Shown here: in pieces, positions 1 through 8,255 of the stretch | How the letters are laid out: each line of letters opens with the position of its first letter | Numbering within the stretch: the first letter of the stretch is position 1 | Source: JACNKJ01 sp964344565 | GTDB lineage: Bacteria; Krumholzibacteriota; Krumholzibacteriia; JACNKJ01 | DNA length: 64,000 nucleotides | NCBI GenBank assembly: GCA_964344565.1 | Contig: CAYFNT010000012.1 | Location: 32,749 to 96,748 of the forward strand | Direction: 5' to 3' | Made by a program: the position numbers and the translations under genes | Notes under the pieces: generated by a model | Database searches by the model: none | Told to the model about the DNA's origin: nothing | Seen by the model: only the letters and a program-made list of their open reading frames with translations

Positions 1-12
1 GGATCCTTTGGA

Positions 13-960
13 TCAATAGAAGCGGCGCTTCAGTTCACCCCAGGGGAGGTTCTCGCGGACCTCGGGCGCGGAAGTGGGGCCCAGACAACTGACCGGCCAG
101 GCGCCGATGAGGTCGCAATCCGGGTTCGGCGGCGTATGGGGGCCGCAGGGCGAGCCTTCCCACAGGCCGAAATCGCCCGATTCGGGATAGCAGAACAGGG
201 GATCCAGTCCGATGTTGCCGTCCACGCCCAGGAGTTCGGCCAGGGGACCGATCCAATTGCCGTCGGGATTGCCAAAGAGATCGCAGCACTCCATCTGCGG
301 AGCGCTCTCGCAGAGGATCGCTTCACTGCCCGTATTGTGCATGAAGATGCAATTCTCGAAGGTGTAGTCATCTCCCTCGTGCAGATTCACCGCGGCTCCG
401 AGATTGCTGCTGTTGCCGTAGAAGCTGCAGTTCCGGAAATCCGCGGAACCGTTGATGTCGGCCACCGCGCCGCCGAGCTCCGCCGCGTTGCTCCAGAAAG
501 TGCAGCCCTCGAAGCGTGCATGGGAGTCGTCGATGGCGACGGCGCCGCCCAGAAGGGCTGAGTTCTCTTCGAAGACGCAATCGCGGAAGACCAGGTCTTC
601 GCATCTCCAGATGGTCGCTCCGCCGCCGTCGTTGGCCACGCCGCCCTTGATGGTGATGCCCTCGATGATCGTGGGGGCGCCCGACAGCTCGTAGCAGATC
701 AGGGCGTTTCCCTGATTCCAGGCATCGACGATCACGCAGGACGGATCGCCGGTCTCGCTGCGCAGGGTGATGCCCGAGTCCATGTTGATCATCCAGGTCT
801 GGTAGTAGCCGCAGGCGATGAGCACGGTGTCGCCGGGCTCGGCCACCATGATGCCGGCCTGGATGCTGGGAATCTCCCCGGGTACGTGAATGGTGTCGGA
901 TGTAGCCGGAAGGATGATGAGCAGGGCCGCGAGGGCCGTGATGCATGCGCGCTGGGACAT
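13..960 (-). CDS. Secreted right-handed beta-helix protein with Trp-Leu-Lys-Tyr tail
   Basis: A 315-aa exported protein of unknown function. The start is the ATG at 960, preceded by AGGAGG seven bases upstream; the open frame continues further upstream but without coding character. Residues 1-18 form a signal peptide. The rest reads as parallel beta-helix coils: a segment of the type 'PSIQAGI..A.PGDTVLIA', then repeated Gly-Gly and Phe-x-x-Cys-x-Phe coils rich in Cys, and a late 'ECCDLFGNPDGNW' block also found in the two proteins at 1126-4514. The protein ends in PWGELKRRFY, resembling the WSRLKQLY ends of those neighbours and unlike the FlgD-type ends elsewhere in the window. It is divergent from the gene at 1126. 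A surface or exported role is inferred from the signal peptide and fold only. Confidence 0.85.
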   Translation of the reverse strand: MSQRACITALAALLIILPATSDTIHVPGEIPSIQAGIMVAEPGDTVLIACGYYQTWMINMDSGITLRSETGDPSCVIVDAWNQGNALICYELSGAPTIIEGITIKGGVANDGGGATIWRCEDLVFRDCVFEENSALLGGAVAIDDSHARFEGCTFWSNAAELGGAVADINGSADFRNCSFYGNSSNLGAAVNLHEGDDYTFENCIFMHNTGSEAILCESAPQMECCDLFGNPDGNWIGPLAELLGVDGNIGLDPLFCYPESGDFGLWEGSPCGPHTPPNPDCDLIGAWPVSCLGPTSAPEVRENLPWGELKRRFY

Positions 961-1125
961 CCCAATCCTCCTGAGGTATCGCTCCCAATTCCCACTAAAC
1001 ATGGATTTTACATGATCGTGCCAGATAATACTAGACCCCTTGGTGTTGATCATGGAGGATTCTCGAAGAGAAGATTTCGAAGGATCGTGGTGTCCGCTCA
1101 GGGAACTCATCCCAGGAGGTGGAGG
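961..1125. promoter_or_regulatory. Divergent intergenic region of two beta-helix genes
   Basis: This 165-bp spacer separates divergent genes and must carry promoters for both. It is AT-rich around 1005-1050, with a TAATACT-like stretch near 1025-1031, but no convincing -35/-10 pair could be fixed on either strand. Confidence 0.3.
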
Positions 1126-2787
1126 ATGGAAAGTCGCAGAAACGAGATGGTATTCGGACCTCTGGCGTTTTTCATCGGGGTCGTTCTCTTCCTGCTTCAA
1201 TTCCCTTCCGAGGCTTGGGGCGATCGATTCGACTTCGAGTACAACACCTCCGGAGTCCTGGACCAGAAGCACGATAGCTGGATGGGTGGCGATTACATCG
1301 TCGCGACCATCGAAAACAAGTCGGGTCAATGGCTCAGACTGCGTGAGCTTTCGCTGCCCCTGGGCGTCGATACGCGACTCGATTCCGAGTGGATCGTGTT
1401 CCTGAACGTGCCTTCCGGAGATCCCCCCGGAAATCCCGAGTTCGCGGACTACTCCGGTACCTTCGATCCGGACACGCCACCGCCAGCCTACACCGACATC
1501 GATCTCTATCCCCATGGCATCCTGGTGGAGCCCGGCACTGCCTTCTCCGTCGGCATCCGAAGCGCCTACATTCCCTACGATCTCTATGTAGGCACCGTCA
1601 AAGCGACCTTTTCCGCCTATACCTTCCGCTGGATCCCGAGGGGCTGGGAATCTCTGGAAGGGGTGCACGCAGTCACGGCCCTGATCCAGGTCTATGCGGA
1701 CTACGTGGACATGTCCGACATCCTCGTCTTTCCGGACGGCAGCGGTCTTTTCCCGACCATCCAGCACGCCATCGCGGCGGTGGATTTTGGCGGCACCGTA
1801 CGACTGGCCGACGGTGTTTTCAAAGGCGAAGGCAACAGCAAGCTGACCTTCTTCGGCAAGGACCTGACCCTGAAATCGGTCTCGGAAGATCCGAAGACCT
1901 GCATCATCGACTGCGAAGGGGATCTGCCCCTTTCGGGGCCATCTACCGGCACGGGCATCATCTTCAACGAGGGCGAAGGTCCCGGTGCGGTGGTGAGCGG
2001 CATCACCATTCGCAATGGAGTCTTCGAAGTGGGGGCCGGCATCCTGGTGGACAACTCCTCCCCGGTCATCCACAACTGCGTCTTCGAGAACGGATTCTCC
2101 GCCGCCGGCGCGGGAGTCTACGTCTACAAGGGATCGCCTGAGATCGTCGCTTGCGTGTTCCGCGACAACTACGCGGAGTGGTCGGGCGGCGGTCTGCAGA
2201 TGGAGTTATCCGACGGCGTGGTCTCGCACTGCCGATTCGAGAGGAACCACGCCGGCAATTACGGGGGCGGCGCGCTCTTCGGCGATTGCGACGGCACGAG
2301 CCTCGAGCACTCCGTGTTCTACGCGAATTGGTCGGATATCTACGGAGGAGCGCTGCTTCTCGGAGGCACCGCCATTTCCATGAGCCAGTGCACTCTGTCG
2401 GAGAATTCGGCGCCCAAGGGAAGCGCCATCTACTTGGAAGGCCAGGGCCCTGACATCTGGATGAGCATCCTCAGCTTCGGAGACTCTCCGCCCCTCTTCA
2501 TCGACGGGCCCCGATCCGTTCCGGATTTCGTCTGCTGCGACATTTTCGGCAACACCGGCGGAGATTGGGTAGGAGAGATCGCAGATCAGCTGGGCACCGA
2601 CGGCAACTTCAATCTCGATCCCCAGTACTGCGGCGAACTGGGCACGGGGGATCTGACCCTCCAGGACGATTCGCCTTGCGGGCCCGGCGGCAACGACTGC
2701 GGTCTTCTCATCGGCGGCGAAACCGTGGAATGCGACGACACCGTTGCGGCCCCGACCACATGGAGCAGATTGAAACAGCTTTATTGA
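1126..2787 (+). CDS. Secreted beta-helix protein, tandem paralogue 1
   Basis: A 553-aa exported protein. The ATG at 1126 is chosen because AGGAGG lies six bases upstream. A hydrophobic signal peptide runs from about residue 8 to 33. Residues about 35-190 form a domain I do not recognise, beginning 'FDFEYNTSGVLDQ' and containing 'SGQWLRLRELSLPLG'; the next gene has the same domain. From about residue 200 comes a pectate-lyase-like beta-helix, introduced by 'FPDGSGLFPTIQHAI' and 'GGTVRLADGVF' and followed by Gly-Gly-rich coils. The C-terminus is TTWSRLKQLY. It lies 35 bp upstream of its paralogue and may share a transcript. No catalytic site is visible; a surface or adhesive role is a guess. 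Confidence 0.85.
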   Translation: MESRRNEMVFGPLAFFIGVVLFLLQFPSEAWGDRFDFEYNTSGVLDQKHDSWMGGDYIVATIENKSGQWLRLRELSLPLGVDTRLDSEWIVFLNVPSGDPPGNPEFADYSGTFDPDTPPPAYTDIDLYPHGILVEPGTAFSVGIRSAYIPYDLYVGTVKATFSAYTFRWIPRGWESLEGVHAVTALIQVYADYVDMSDILVFPDGSGLFPTIQHAIAAVDFGGTVRLADGVFKGEGNSKLTFFGKDLTLKSVSEDPKTCIIDCEGDLPLSGPSTGTGIIFNEGEGPGAVVSGITIRNGVFEVGAGILVDNSSPVIHNCVFENGFSAAGAGVYVYKGSPEIVACVFRDNYAEWSGGGLQMELSDGVVSHCRFERNHAGNYGGGALFGDCDGTSLEHSVFYANWSDIYGGALLLGGTAISMSQCTLSENSAPKGSAIYLEGQGPDIWMSILSFGDSPPLFIDGPRSVPDFVCCDIFGNTGGDWVGEIADQLGTDGNFNLDPQYCGELGTGDLTLQDDSPCGPGGNDCGLLIGGETVECDDTVAAPTTWSRLKQLY

Positions 2788-2822
2788 GATCGGGATGAAG
2801 TCACTCGACCCGGGAGGTGGTC

Positions 2823-4514
2823 ATGGAGGATCGCTCTCGCCCTAGTCTTCCCCTTTGTATGCTGTCCTTGTTGATTCTGCTCGTTCTCATCCCATCCCTC
2901 TCCTGGGGCGAGGTCGTGCAGCTTTCCTCCGGGTCGCCCGAATCGGCGGATGCTCCGCGTGAGCTCCGCTGGGATTTCGAGCACAACACCTCCGGCGTGC
3001 TCGACATGGACGCCACCCACGTCGGAAATGGAAGCAGCTGGCAGGAAGTCACGGCCACCATTCACAACGATTCGGGTCATTGGCTGAGGCTGAGGGAACT
3101 GTCCTTCCCGGCCATGATCATGGATTGGAAGGGCGAATGGCACTGGCATATCTGGACAGGCATGTCCGGTCCCGGGCCGCCGCCCACAGAACCCGGCAGT
3201 CCTGATTTCACCGGCAGCTTTCCGCCCCCCGAGGGGATCTGGGACTACACCGTCCTGCCTCTGGATGCCTGGGAGATCTACATCGCCCCGGGCGAGTTTT
3301 TCTCCGCGGGATACGGATCCCCGGAAGGCCACCGTGGCCTACGCGACGTGGTCACCGGCGATACCTACAATTGGTGGAACGATGACTGGCAAAGATGCGA
3401 GAACAACGGCTACACGCTGCTGATTCAGATCATGGCCGAGTATGTGGACACGGGCGAGATCGTCGTCTATCCCGACGGTACGGGCCTCTACCCGACCATC
3501 CAGAAGGCCATCGACGCAGTGCTGCCCGGCGGTACCGTGCTGCTGGCCGACGGAGTGTTCAGCGGTCCGGGCAACATCGACCTGGACTTCGGCGGGAAGC
3601 ACCTGACCCTGAAGTCCGTCTCGGAAGATCCATCGACCTGCATCATCGATTGCAGCGACCCACCTCGCGGACGCGAAGCGAGAGGACTGCGTTTCGTTTC
3701 CGGGGAAGGGCCCGATGCGGTGGTCGAATACATCAGCGTGCTCAACGGATGGACCGAAGGCGGACCGGGGATCCGGATCTCGAACAGCTCGCCCACGATC
3801 CGACACTGCGTATTCGACAACGGATACTGCATCGATGGGGGAGGAATCCTGATCAACAAGGGCTCACCCGAAATCGTCGGATGCACATTCCTGAATGGGG
3901 ATGCGGGATACGGGGGAGGCATCCTTTCCCGCTTGGCCTCGCCCAGCATTCGCCATTGTCGATTCGAATCCAATCAGGCGGGTGTCGCGGGAGGCGCCAT
4001 CTACATGGTCGGCTGTCCGGATGCGCTGATCGAGCACTGCGTCTTCTACGACAATACAGCCAAGGACGGCGCGGGCATCTTCCTGGGGAACTCGCCCCTG
4101 CAGATCACCTCCTGCACCTTCGCGGAAAACGAAGCCGCGAACGGAAGCGGAATCTTCGTGGAAGGTGAGGGCCCCGAAATCTGGACGAGCCTCATCGTAT
4201 TCGGACAAGGCGATGCCCTTTACTGCGTTCCCAACGGACGAGCCCTGCCCGAACTCGTATGCTGCGACCTCTTCGGCAACACCGGAGGAGACTGGACCGG
4301 GTGCATCGCGGACCAATGGGGAGTCGACGGTAACTTCAGCGACGATCCACAGTTCTGCGGTGAACTGGGCACGGGAAACCTGACCCTGCAAGATGACTCC
4401 CCCTGCGCTCCCGGCGGCAACGGCTGCGGCCTGCTCATCGGCGGCGAAACCGTGGAGTGCGATGACACCTACGCCGCTGCGACCACATGGAGCAGATTGA
4501 AACAACTCTACTAG
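2823..4514 (+). CDS. Secreted beta-helix protein, tandem paralogue 2
   Basis: A 563-aa exported protein, collinear with the gene at 1126 over its whole length: signal peptide, unknown N-terminal domain ('WDFEHNTSGVLDMD', 'SGHWLRLRELSFPAM'), beta-helix with 'YPDGTGLYPTIQKAI' and 'GGTVLLADGVF', and the closing block 'GGETVECDDT' before TTWSRLKQLY. ATG 2823 is preferred over the in-frame GTG at 2817 because GGGAGG then sits at normal spacing. The near-identical ends and diverged middles point to an old tandem duplication in which both termini stayed under selection. Function unknown. Confidence 0.85.
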   Translation: MEDRSRPSLPLCMLSLLILLVLIPSLSWGEVVQLSSGSPESADAPRELRWDFEHNTSGVLDMDATHVGNGSSWQEVTATIHNDSGHWLRLRELSFPAMIMDWKGEWHWHIWTGMSGPGPPPTEPGSPDFTGSFPPPEGIWDYTVLPLDAWEIYIAPGEFFSAGYGSPEGHRGLRDVVTGDTYNWWNDDWQRCENNGYTLLIQIMAEYVDTGEIVVYPDGTGLYPTIQKAIDAVLPGGTVLLADGVFSGPGNIDLDFGGKHLTLKSVSEDPSTCIIDCSDPPRGREARGLRFVSGEGPDAVVEYISVLNGWTEGGPGIRISNSSPTIRHCVFDNGYCIDGGGILINKGSPEIVGCTFLNGDAGYGGGILSRLASPSIRHCRFESNQAGVAGGAIYMVGCPDALIEHCVFYDNTAKDGAGIFLGNSPLQITSCTFAENEAANGSGIFVEGEGPEIWTSLIVFGQGDALYCVPNGRALPELVCCDLFGNTGGDWTGCIADQWGVDGNFSDDPQFCGELGTGNLTLQDDSPCAPGGNGCGLLIGGETVECDDTYAAATTWSRLKQLY

Positions 4515-4531
4515 TAGGGGAGGGATTCGGC

Positions 4532-4537
4532 TATAAT
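4532..4537 (+). promoter_or_regulatory. Candidate -10 box (TATAAT)
   Basis: A perfect TATAAT lies 68 bp upstream of the amidotransferase-like gene, in the only gap between two same-strand genes here. No good -35 hexamer is found at 16-18 bp, so the call rests on the -10 match and position. Confidence 0.35.
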
Positions 4538-4604
4538 CTGATGCGTGGGGACCCCCGCGAACCGGGGCGATGACGCCGGGTACCCGTGAACAGGGGAAAG
4601 CCGA

Positions 4605-5816
4605 ATGCGTCCTGCGCAGCTCAAATCGATCCTCGCAGTCGCCCTCCTGGCGACCTTCGCGATCCTGCCCCTCAGGATCGACGTCGAGCCCGACGCCTCC
4701 GACCCGATTCCGAAACTCCCAGCCCATCACAACTGCCGTTTCTGGGGGGGCGTCTCCACGGTGCTCGACTCGCTCATGCTCCACGACCAGATCATCGTGC
4801 AGCCCCAGTCCCTCGAGAATCTCAGTCCCAGCAATCCCAACGGATGGGCGCTCGCACATTTCCCGGGAGAGGGCGAGCATCCGGTGATCCGGCGCGGACC
4901 CCACCCGGCCATCGAGGATCCTCTCTACGACATGGCCGTGGCGAGGGCCGGCGCCGATTCGGCGCGCATCGTCATCGGACACGTGCGCAACTGCACCAGC
5001 GGACTCTGCGACATTCCCAATCCCCATCCATTCTATCGATTGTTCGGAGGGAAGCACTGGTTCCTGGGGCACAACGGCAGCATCGACAAGGAAGTGCTCC
5101 TGGACCTGATCCGCCCCGACTTCCTGGCGGCCAATCCGCCGGTGAACGGCTCGGACTTCGAGGAGTGGGTCGACAGCGAGCTGTACTTCCTCTATATCCT
5201 CCAGACCCTCGAGGACCACGACTGGCAGATGGCGCCGGCTCTGGGCGAGGTGGTGGAGTGGCTCAGGGTTCGCATCATCGGCGACATCGAGCAGCTCAAT
5301 TTCGTCATGACCGACGGTGAGACCCTCTGGGCCTATCGCGAAGGCATCGCCCTCTTCTACCACTTCAACACCGACGGCATCGTCCACTCGGCGGTGGCCT
5401 CCAAGCATCCCCCCGAGGAGCAGGGTCCCTGGACCGAGATGGTGGACGGCCAGCTCATCACCCTGCGGCGGGGCATTCCGCCCATCCTGCAGAACGTGGA
5501 GGATTTCTTCACCCACACCCAGGCCGGCGAAACTCCCCTGCCGTCGGCGAAGCTTTCGGCCTGGCCCAATCCCTTCAATCCCAGCACCACTCTGCGCTGG
5601 ACCCTGCCCGAGCGGGTCCATTGCCGGGTGAGCATCCACGAGGTGAGCGGCCGGGAAGTGGCCGAACTGGCCGAGGGCGTCATGGAGGCGGGGGAGCACG
5701 AGCGGGGCTGGACGGCCCGGGACGAGCGGGGCCGGCCCCTCTCCAGCGGGGTCTATATCCTGCGGCTCAGGGCGGGACAGCTTTCCGCCTCCGAGAAGCT
5801 CGTTCTTCTTCAATAG
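4605..5816 (+). CDS. Secreted class-II glutamine amidotransferase-like protein with FlgD-type tail
   Basis: A 403-aa protein. Residues 1-24 form a signal peptide. Residues about 44-290 match the YafJ/EgtC-like class-II glutamine amidotransferase fold (Ntn hydrolase): candidate nucleophile Cys44 in 'HHNCRFWGG', 'GWALAHFPGEG', 'VIGHVRNCTSG', and 'HNGSID' at about 156-161. In this family the Cys must become the N-terminal residue, so after signal removal a propeptide (about 25-43) would have to be cut before Cys44. Residues about 320-403 form a FlgD-like sorting domain with 'AWPNPFNPSTTLRW' and an end in EKLVLLQ. Export of a YafJ-like amidotransferase is unusual. The ATG at 4605 has GGGGAAAG upstream. 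The substrate is unknown and amidase activity is inferred. Confidence 0.8.
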   Translation: MRPAQLKSILAVALLATFAILPLRIDVEPDASDPIPKLPAHHNCRFWGGVSTVLDSLMLHDQIIVQPQSLENLSPSNPNGWALAHFPGEGEHPVIRRGPHPAIEDPLYDMAVARAGADSARIVIGHVRNCTSGLCDIPNPHPFYRLFGGKHWFLGHNGSIDKEVLLDLIRPDFLAANPPVNGSDFEEWVDSELYFLYILQTLEDHDWQMAPALGEVVEWLRVRIIGDIEQLNFVMTDGETLWAYREGIALFYHFNTDGIVHSAVASKHPPEEQGPWTEMVDGQLITLRRGIPPILQNVEDFFTHTQAGETPLPSAKLSAWPNPFNPSTTLRWTLPERVHCRVSIHEVSGREVAELAEGVMEAGEHERGWTARDERGRPLSSGVYILRLRAGQLSASEKLVLLQ

Positions 5817-5844
5817 AAAGCCTTTCATTCCCGGGCCGATTGCC

Positions 5845-5850
5845 TATACT
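5845..5850 (+). promoter_or_regulatory. Candidate -10 box (TATACT) for the transketolase gene
   Basis: TATACT lies 45 bp before the transketolase start. The 17-bp-spaced -35 candidate (CTTTCA) matches only three of six consensus positions, so this is a weak call. Confidence 0.3.
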
Positions 5851-5894
5851 GCGGCCATCCGATTTCTCCCCCAAAACGCACGGAAGGAGCAGGG

Positions 5895-8255
5895 ATGGCC
5901 CTGGAATTCGGTCCTCGCCGCGCCCGAACTCTGAAGGTCCTGGACGCCATGGGCGGGATGGATCCCGCGCTGAACCCTCAGGACGCGCCTCACTGGGAGC
6001 GCTTCGATCTCATCTACCGCTCTCTCTGCGCCGTGCTCTTCAACTTCGTGCCCATGAGCGGCCATCCCGGCGGCTCGATCTCATCGGGCCGATTCGCCGC
6101 CTCCCTGCTTTTCCGCTGGATGGACTACGACCCTTCCGATCCCGAGCGGGCCGAAAACGATCTCATTTCTTACGCCGCGGGACACAAGGCCCTGGGCGTC
6201 TACGCCATGTGGGCCCTGCGCGACGAGGTGATGCGCCTGGCGGCTCCCGAACTGCTTCCCGGCGACGTCCGCCAGCGACTGCGCCTGGAGGACCTGCTCG
6301 GCTTCCGCCGCAATCCCGCCACCGATACGCCCTTGTTCAGGGAGTTCGGCAGCAAGGCCCTGGACGGACATCCCACGCCCGCCACGCCCTACCTCAAGCT
6401 GGCCACCGGCGCCTCGGGCATCGGTTTCGCCTCCAGCGTGGGCCTGGGCTTCGCCGCCCGCGACGCCTGGGGTGCGCAGGCGCCCAAGGTGCACATCGTC
6501 GAAGGCGAGGGCGGCATGACCGCCGGACGGGTGAGCGAATCCCTGGCCGCCGCCGGCACCGCGTCCCTGGACAATCTCATCCTGCATCTGGACTGGAACC
6601 AGGCCTCCATCGATTCGGACTGGGTCTGCCGCGAGGGCGATCGTCCCGGCGACTACGTGCAGTGGGATCCTCGCGAGATGGCCTACCTCCACGACTGGAA
6701 CGTGCTCGAGGTGGCCGACGGGAGCGACCTCGCTCAGGTTCACGCCGCCCAGCGTCTTGCCCTCGACATGGACAGTGGGCAGCCCACGGCCATCGTCTAT
6801 CGTACGGTGAAGGGCTGGCGCTACGGCATCGAGGGGAAGGCCTCCCACGGCGGTGGACACAAGTTCGGATCGGAGGGCTACTACGAAGCCCTCCAGCCCC
6901 TCTCGGAGGCCGCGGGCGTGGCCTTCCCGGCCTGTCCCGACACCAAGGACCCGGCGGATGTCGAGGCCGCCTACTGGGCCACCCTCGAGAGCTTCCGCGC
7001 CCTCATCGAGTCCGAAGGCGACATGCTCGCCTTCCTGGGCGGGCAGCTCGCCGAATCGCGCCGCCGTCTGGAAGACCGGTCCCGCGACTCGGCCAAGAAC
7101 GAAATGCGCCTGGACTCGGTTTGGGAGCGGGCCGAGGCCCAGGGACTCGAGGCGCCCGAGGAGCTCAGCCTTGAAATCGGCGCTTCCGCCACCCTGCGCG
7201 GACAGCTTGGAAAGATCCTCAACTGGTACAACCACGCCTCCGGCGGAGCCATCCTCTCGGCCGCCGCGGACCTCCTGGGATCCACCAGCGTGCTCACCGC
7301 CGGCAAGGGGTTCGGCGAGGGCTTCTACCACAGCGCGAACAACGCCGGGAGCCGCATCCTCTCGGTGGGGGGCATCTGTGAGGACGGCATCAGCGGCGTC
7401 ATGAGCGGCATCTCCGCCTACGGCTCCCACCTGGCCGTGGCCAGCAGCTACGGCGCCTTCATCGCGGCGCTGGGGCACGTCTCGGCCCGCCTGCATGCCA
7501 TCGGCATGCAGGCCATGACCGAGCGCATGCCCGAGGAGCCCCTGCGCCCCCTCATGCTGGTCTGCGCCCATGCGGGCATGAAGACCGGTGAGGACGGTCC
7601 CACCCACGCCGACCCGCAGGCACTGCAGCTCCTGCAGGAGAACTTTCCCGCGGGATCGGCCCTTACCCTGACGCCCTGGGATCCCCAGGAGCTCTGGCCC
7701 CTGCTCACCCGGGCCCTTCAGATCCGACCGGCGCTCATCGCGCCCTTCGTGACCCGGCCGGGCGAGAACATCCTGGATCGGGAAGCCCTCGGCCTGGCGC
7801 CGGCCGCCGAGGCGGCTCAGGGGCTCTACCGACTGCGCGCGCCCAAGGGTCGCCCCGACGCCACCCTCGTGCTGCAGGGAAGCGGAGTCACCTACGCCTT
7901 CCTGGAAGGGGCCCTGCCCCTGCTCGAGAAGGAGGGGGTGGACCTCGAGCTCTTCTACGTGGCCAGCGCCGAACTCTTCGACGCCCTGCCCGTGGAGAAG
8001 CAAAGGGAGATCTATCCGGAGGAGAAGGCCCGAGCGGCCATGGGCATCACCGGCTTCACGCCGGCGACCCTGCATCGCTGGATTCTGTCGGAAGCGGGAC
8101 GCGCCGCGACCCTGCATCCCTTCCGGGGCGGGCACTACCTGGGCAGCGGTCAGGCCGACAAGGTCATCGCCCAGGCCGGCATGGACGGGAAGAGCCAGGC
8201 TCAGGCGGTGCTGCGCTACGTGGAATCCCGGGCGGGGACGGCCTCCCGGAATTGA
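5895..8255 (+). CDS. Transketolase-family thiamine diphosphate enzyme
   Basis: A 786-aa cytoplasmic enzyme, longer than the usual ~660-aa transketolase. ThDP-binding half: 'SGHPGG', 'DGHPTPATPYLKLATGASGIGFASS', then 'VEGEGGMTAG...LDWNQASID'. Here the usual GDG is GEG but the downstream Asn is kept. Middle (Pyr) half: 'GKGFGEGFYHSANN' and the signature 'TGEDGPTHADPQ'. The C-terminal transketolase domain follows from about residue 650. These motifs support ketol transfer between sugar phosphates in the pentose phosphate pathway, but the altered motif and extra length leave room for another 2-keto substrate. The start has AAGGAG five bases upstream. Its stop TGA abuts the stop of the convergent glucan synthase, the palindrome TGATCA serving both genes. 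Confidence 0.8.
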   Translation: MALEFGPRRARTLKVLDAMGGMDPALNPQDAPHWERFDLIYRSLCAVLFNFVPMSGHPGGSISSGRFAASLLFRWMDYDPSDPERAENDLISYAAGHKALGVYAMWALRDEVMRLAAPELLPGDVRQRLRLEDLLGFRRNPATDTPLFREFGSKALDGHPTPATPYLKLATGASGIGFASSVGLGFAARDAWGAQAPKVHIVEGEGGMTAGRVSESLAAAGTASLDNLILHLDWNQASIDSDWVCREGDRPGDYVQWDPREMAYLHDWNVLEVADGSDLAQVHAAQRLALDMDSGQPTAIVYRTVKGWRYGIEGKASHGGGHKFGSEGYYEALQPLSEAAGVAFPACPDTKDPADVEAAYWATLESFRALIESEGDMLAFLGGQLAESRRRLEDRSRDSAKNEMRLDSVWERAEAQGLEAPEELSLEIGASATLRGQLGKILNWYNHASGGAILSAAADLLGSTSVLTAGKGFGEGFYHSANNAGSRILSVGGICEDGISGVMSGISAYGSHLAVASSYGAFIAALGHVSARLHAIGMQAMTERMPEEPLRPLMLVCAHAGMKTGEDGPTHADPQALQLLQENFPAGSALTLTPWDPQELWPLLTRALQIRPALIAPFVTRPGENILDREALGLAPAAEAAQGLYRLRAPKGRPDATLVLQGSGVTYAFLEGALPLLEKEGVDLELFYVASAELFDALPVEKQREIYPEEKARAAMGITGFTPATLHRWILSEAGRAATLHPFRGGHYLGSGQADKVIAQAGMDGKSQAQAVLRYVESRAGTASRN

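Noticed and set aside
1..6. GGATCC at the very start as a cloning-vector junction
   Set aside because: A single six-base site is too little evidence and no vector sequence is present.
961..2073. N-terminal extension of the first gene up to 2073 on the minus strand
   Set aside because: It runs antisense through the paralogue gene; a strong ribosome site and signal peptide fix the start at 960.
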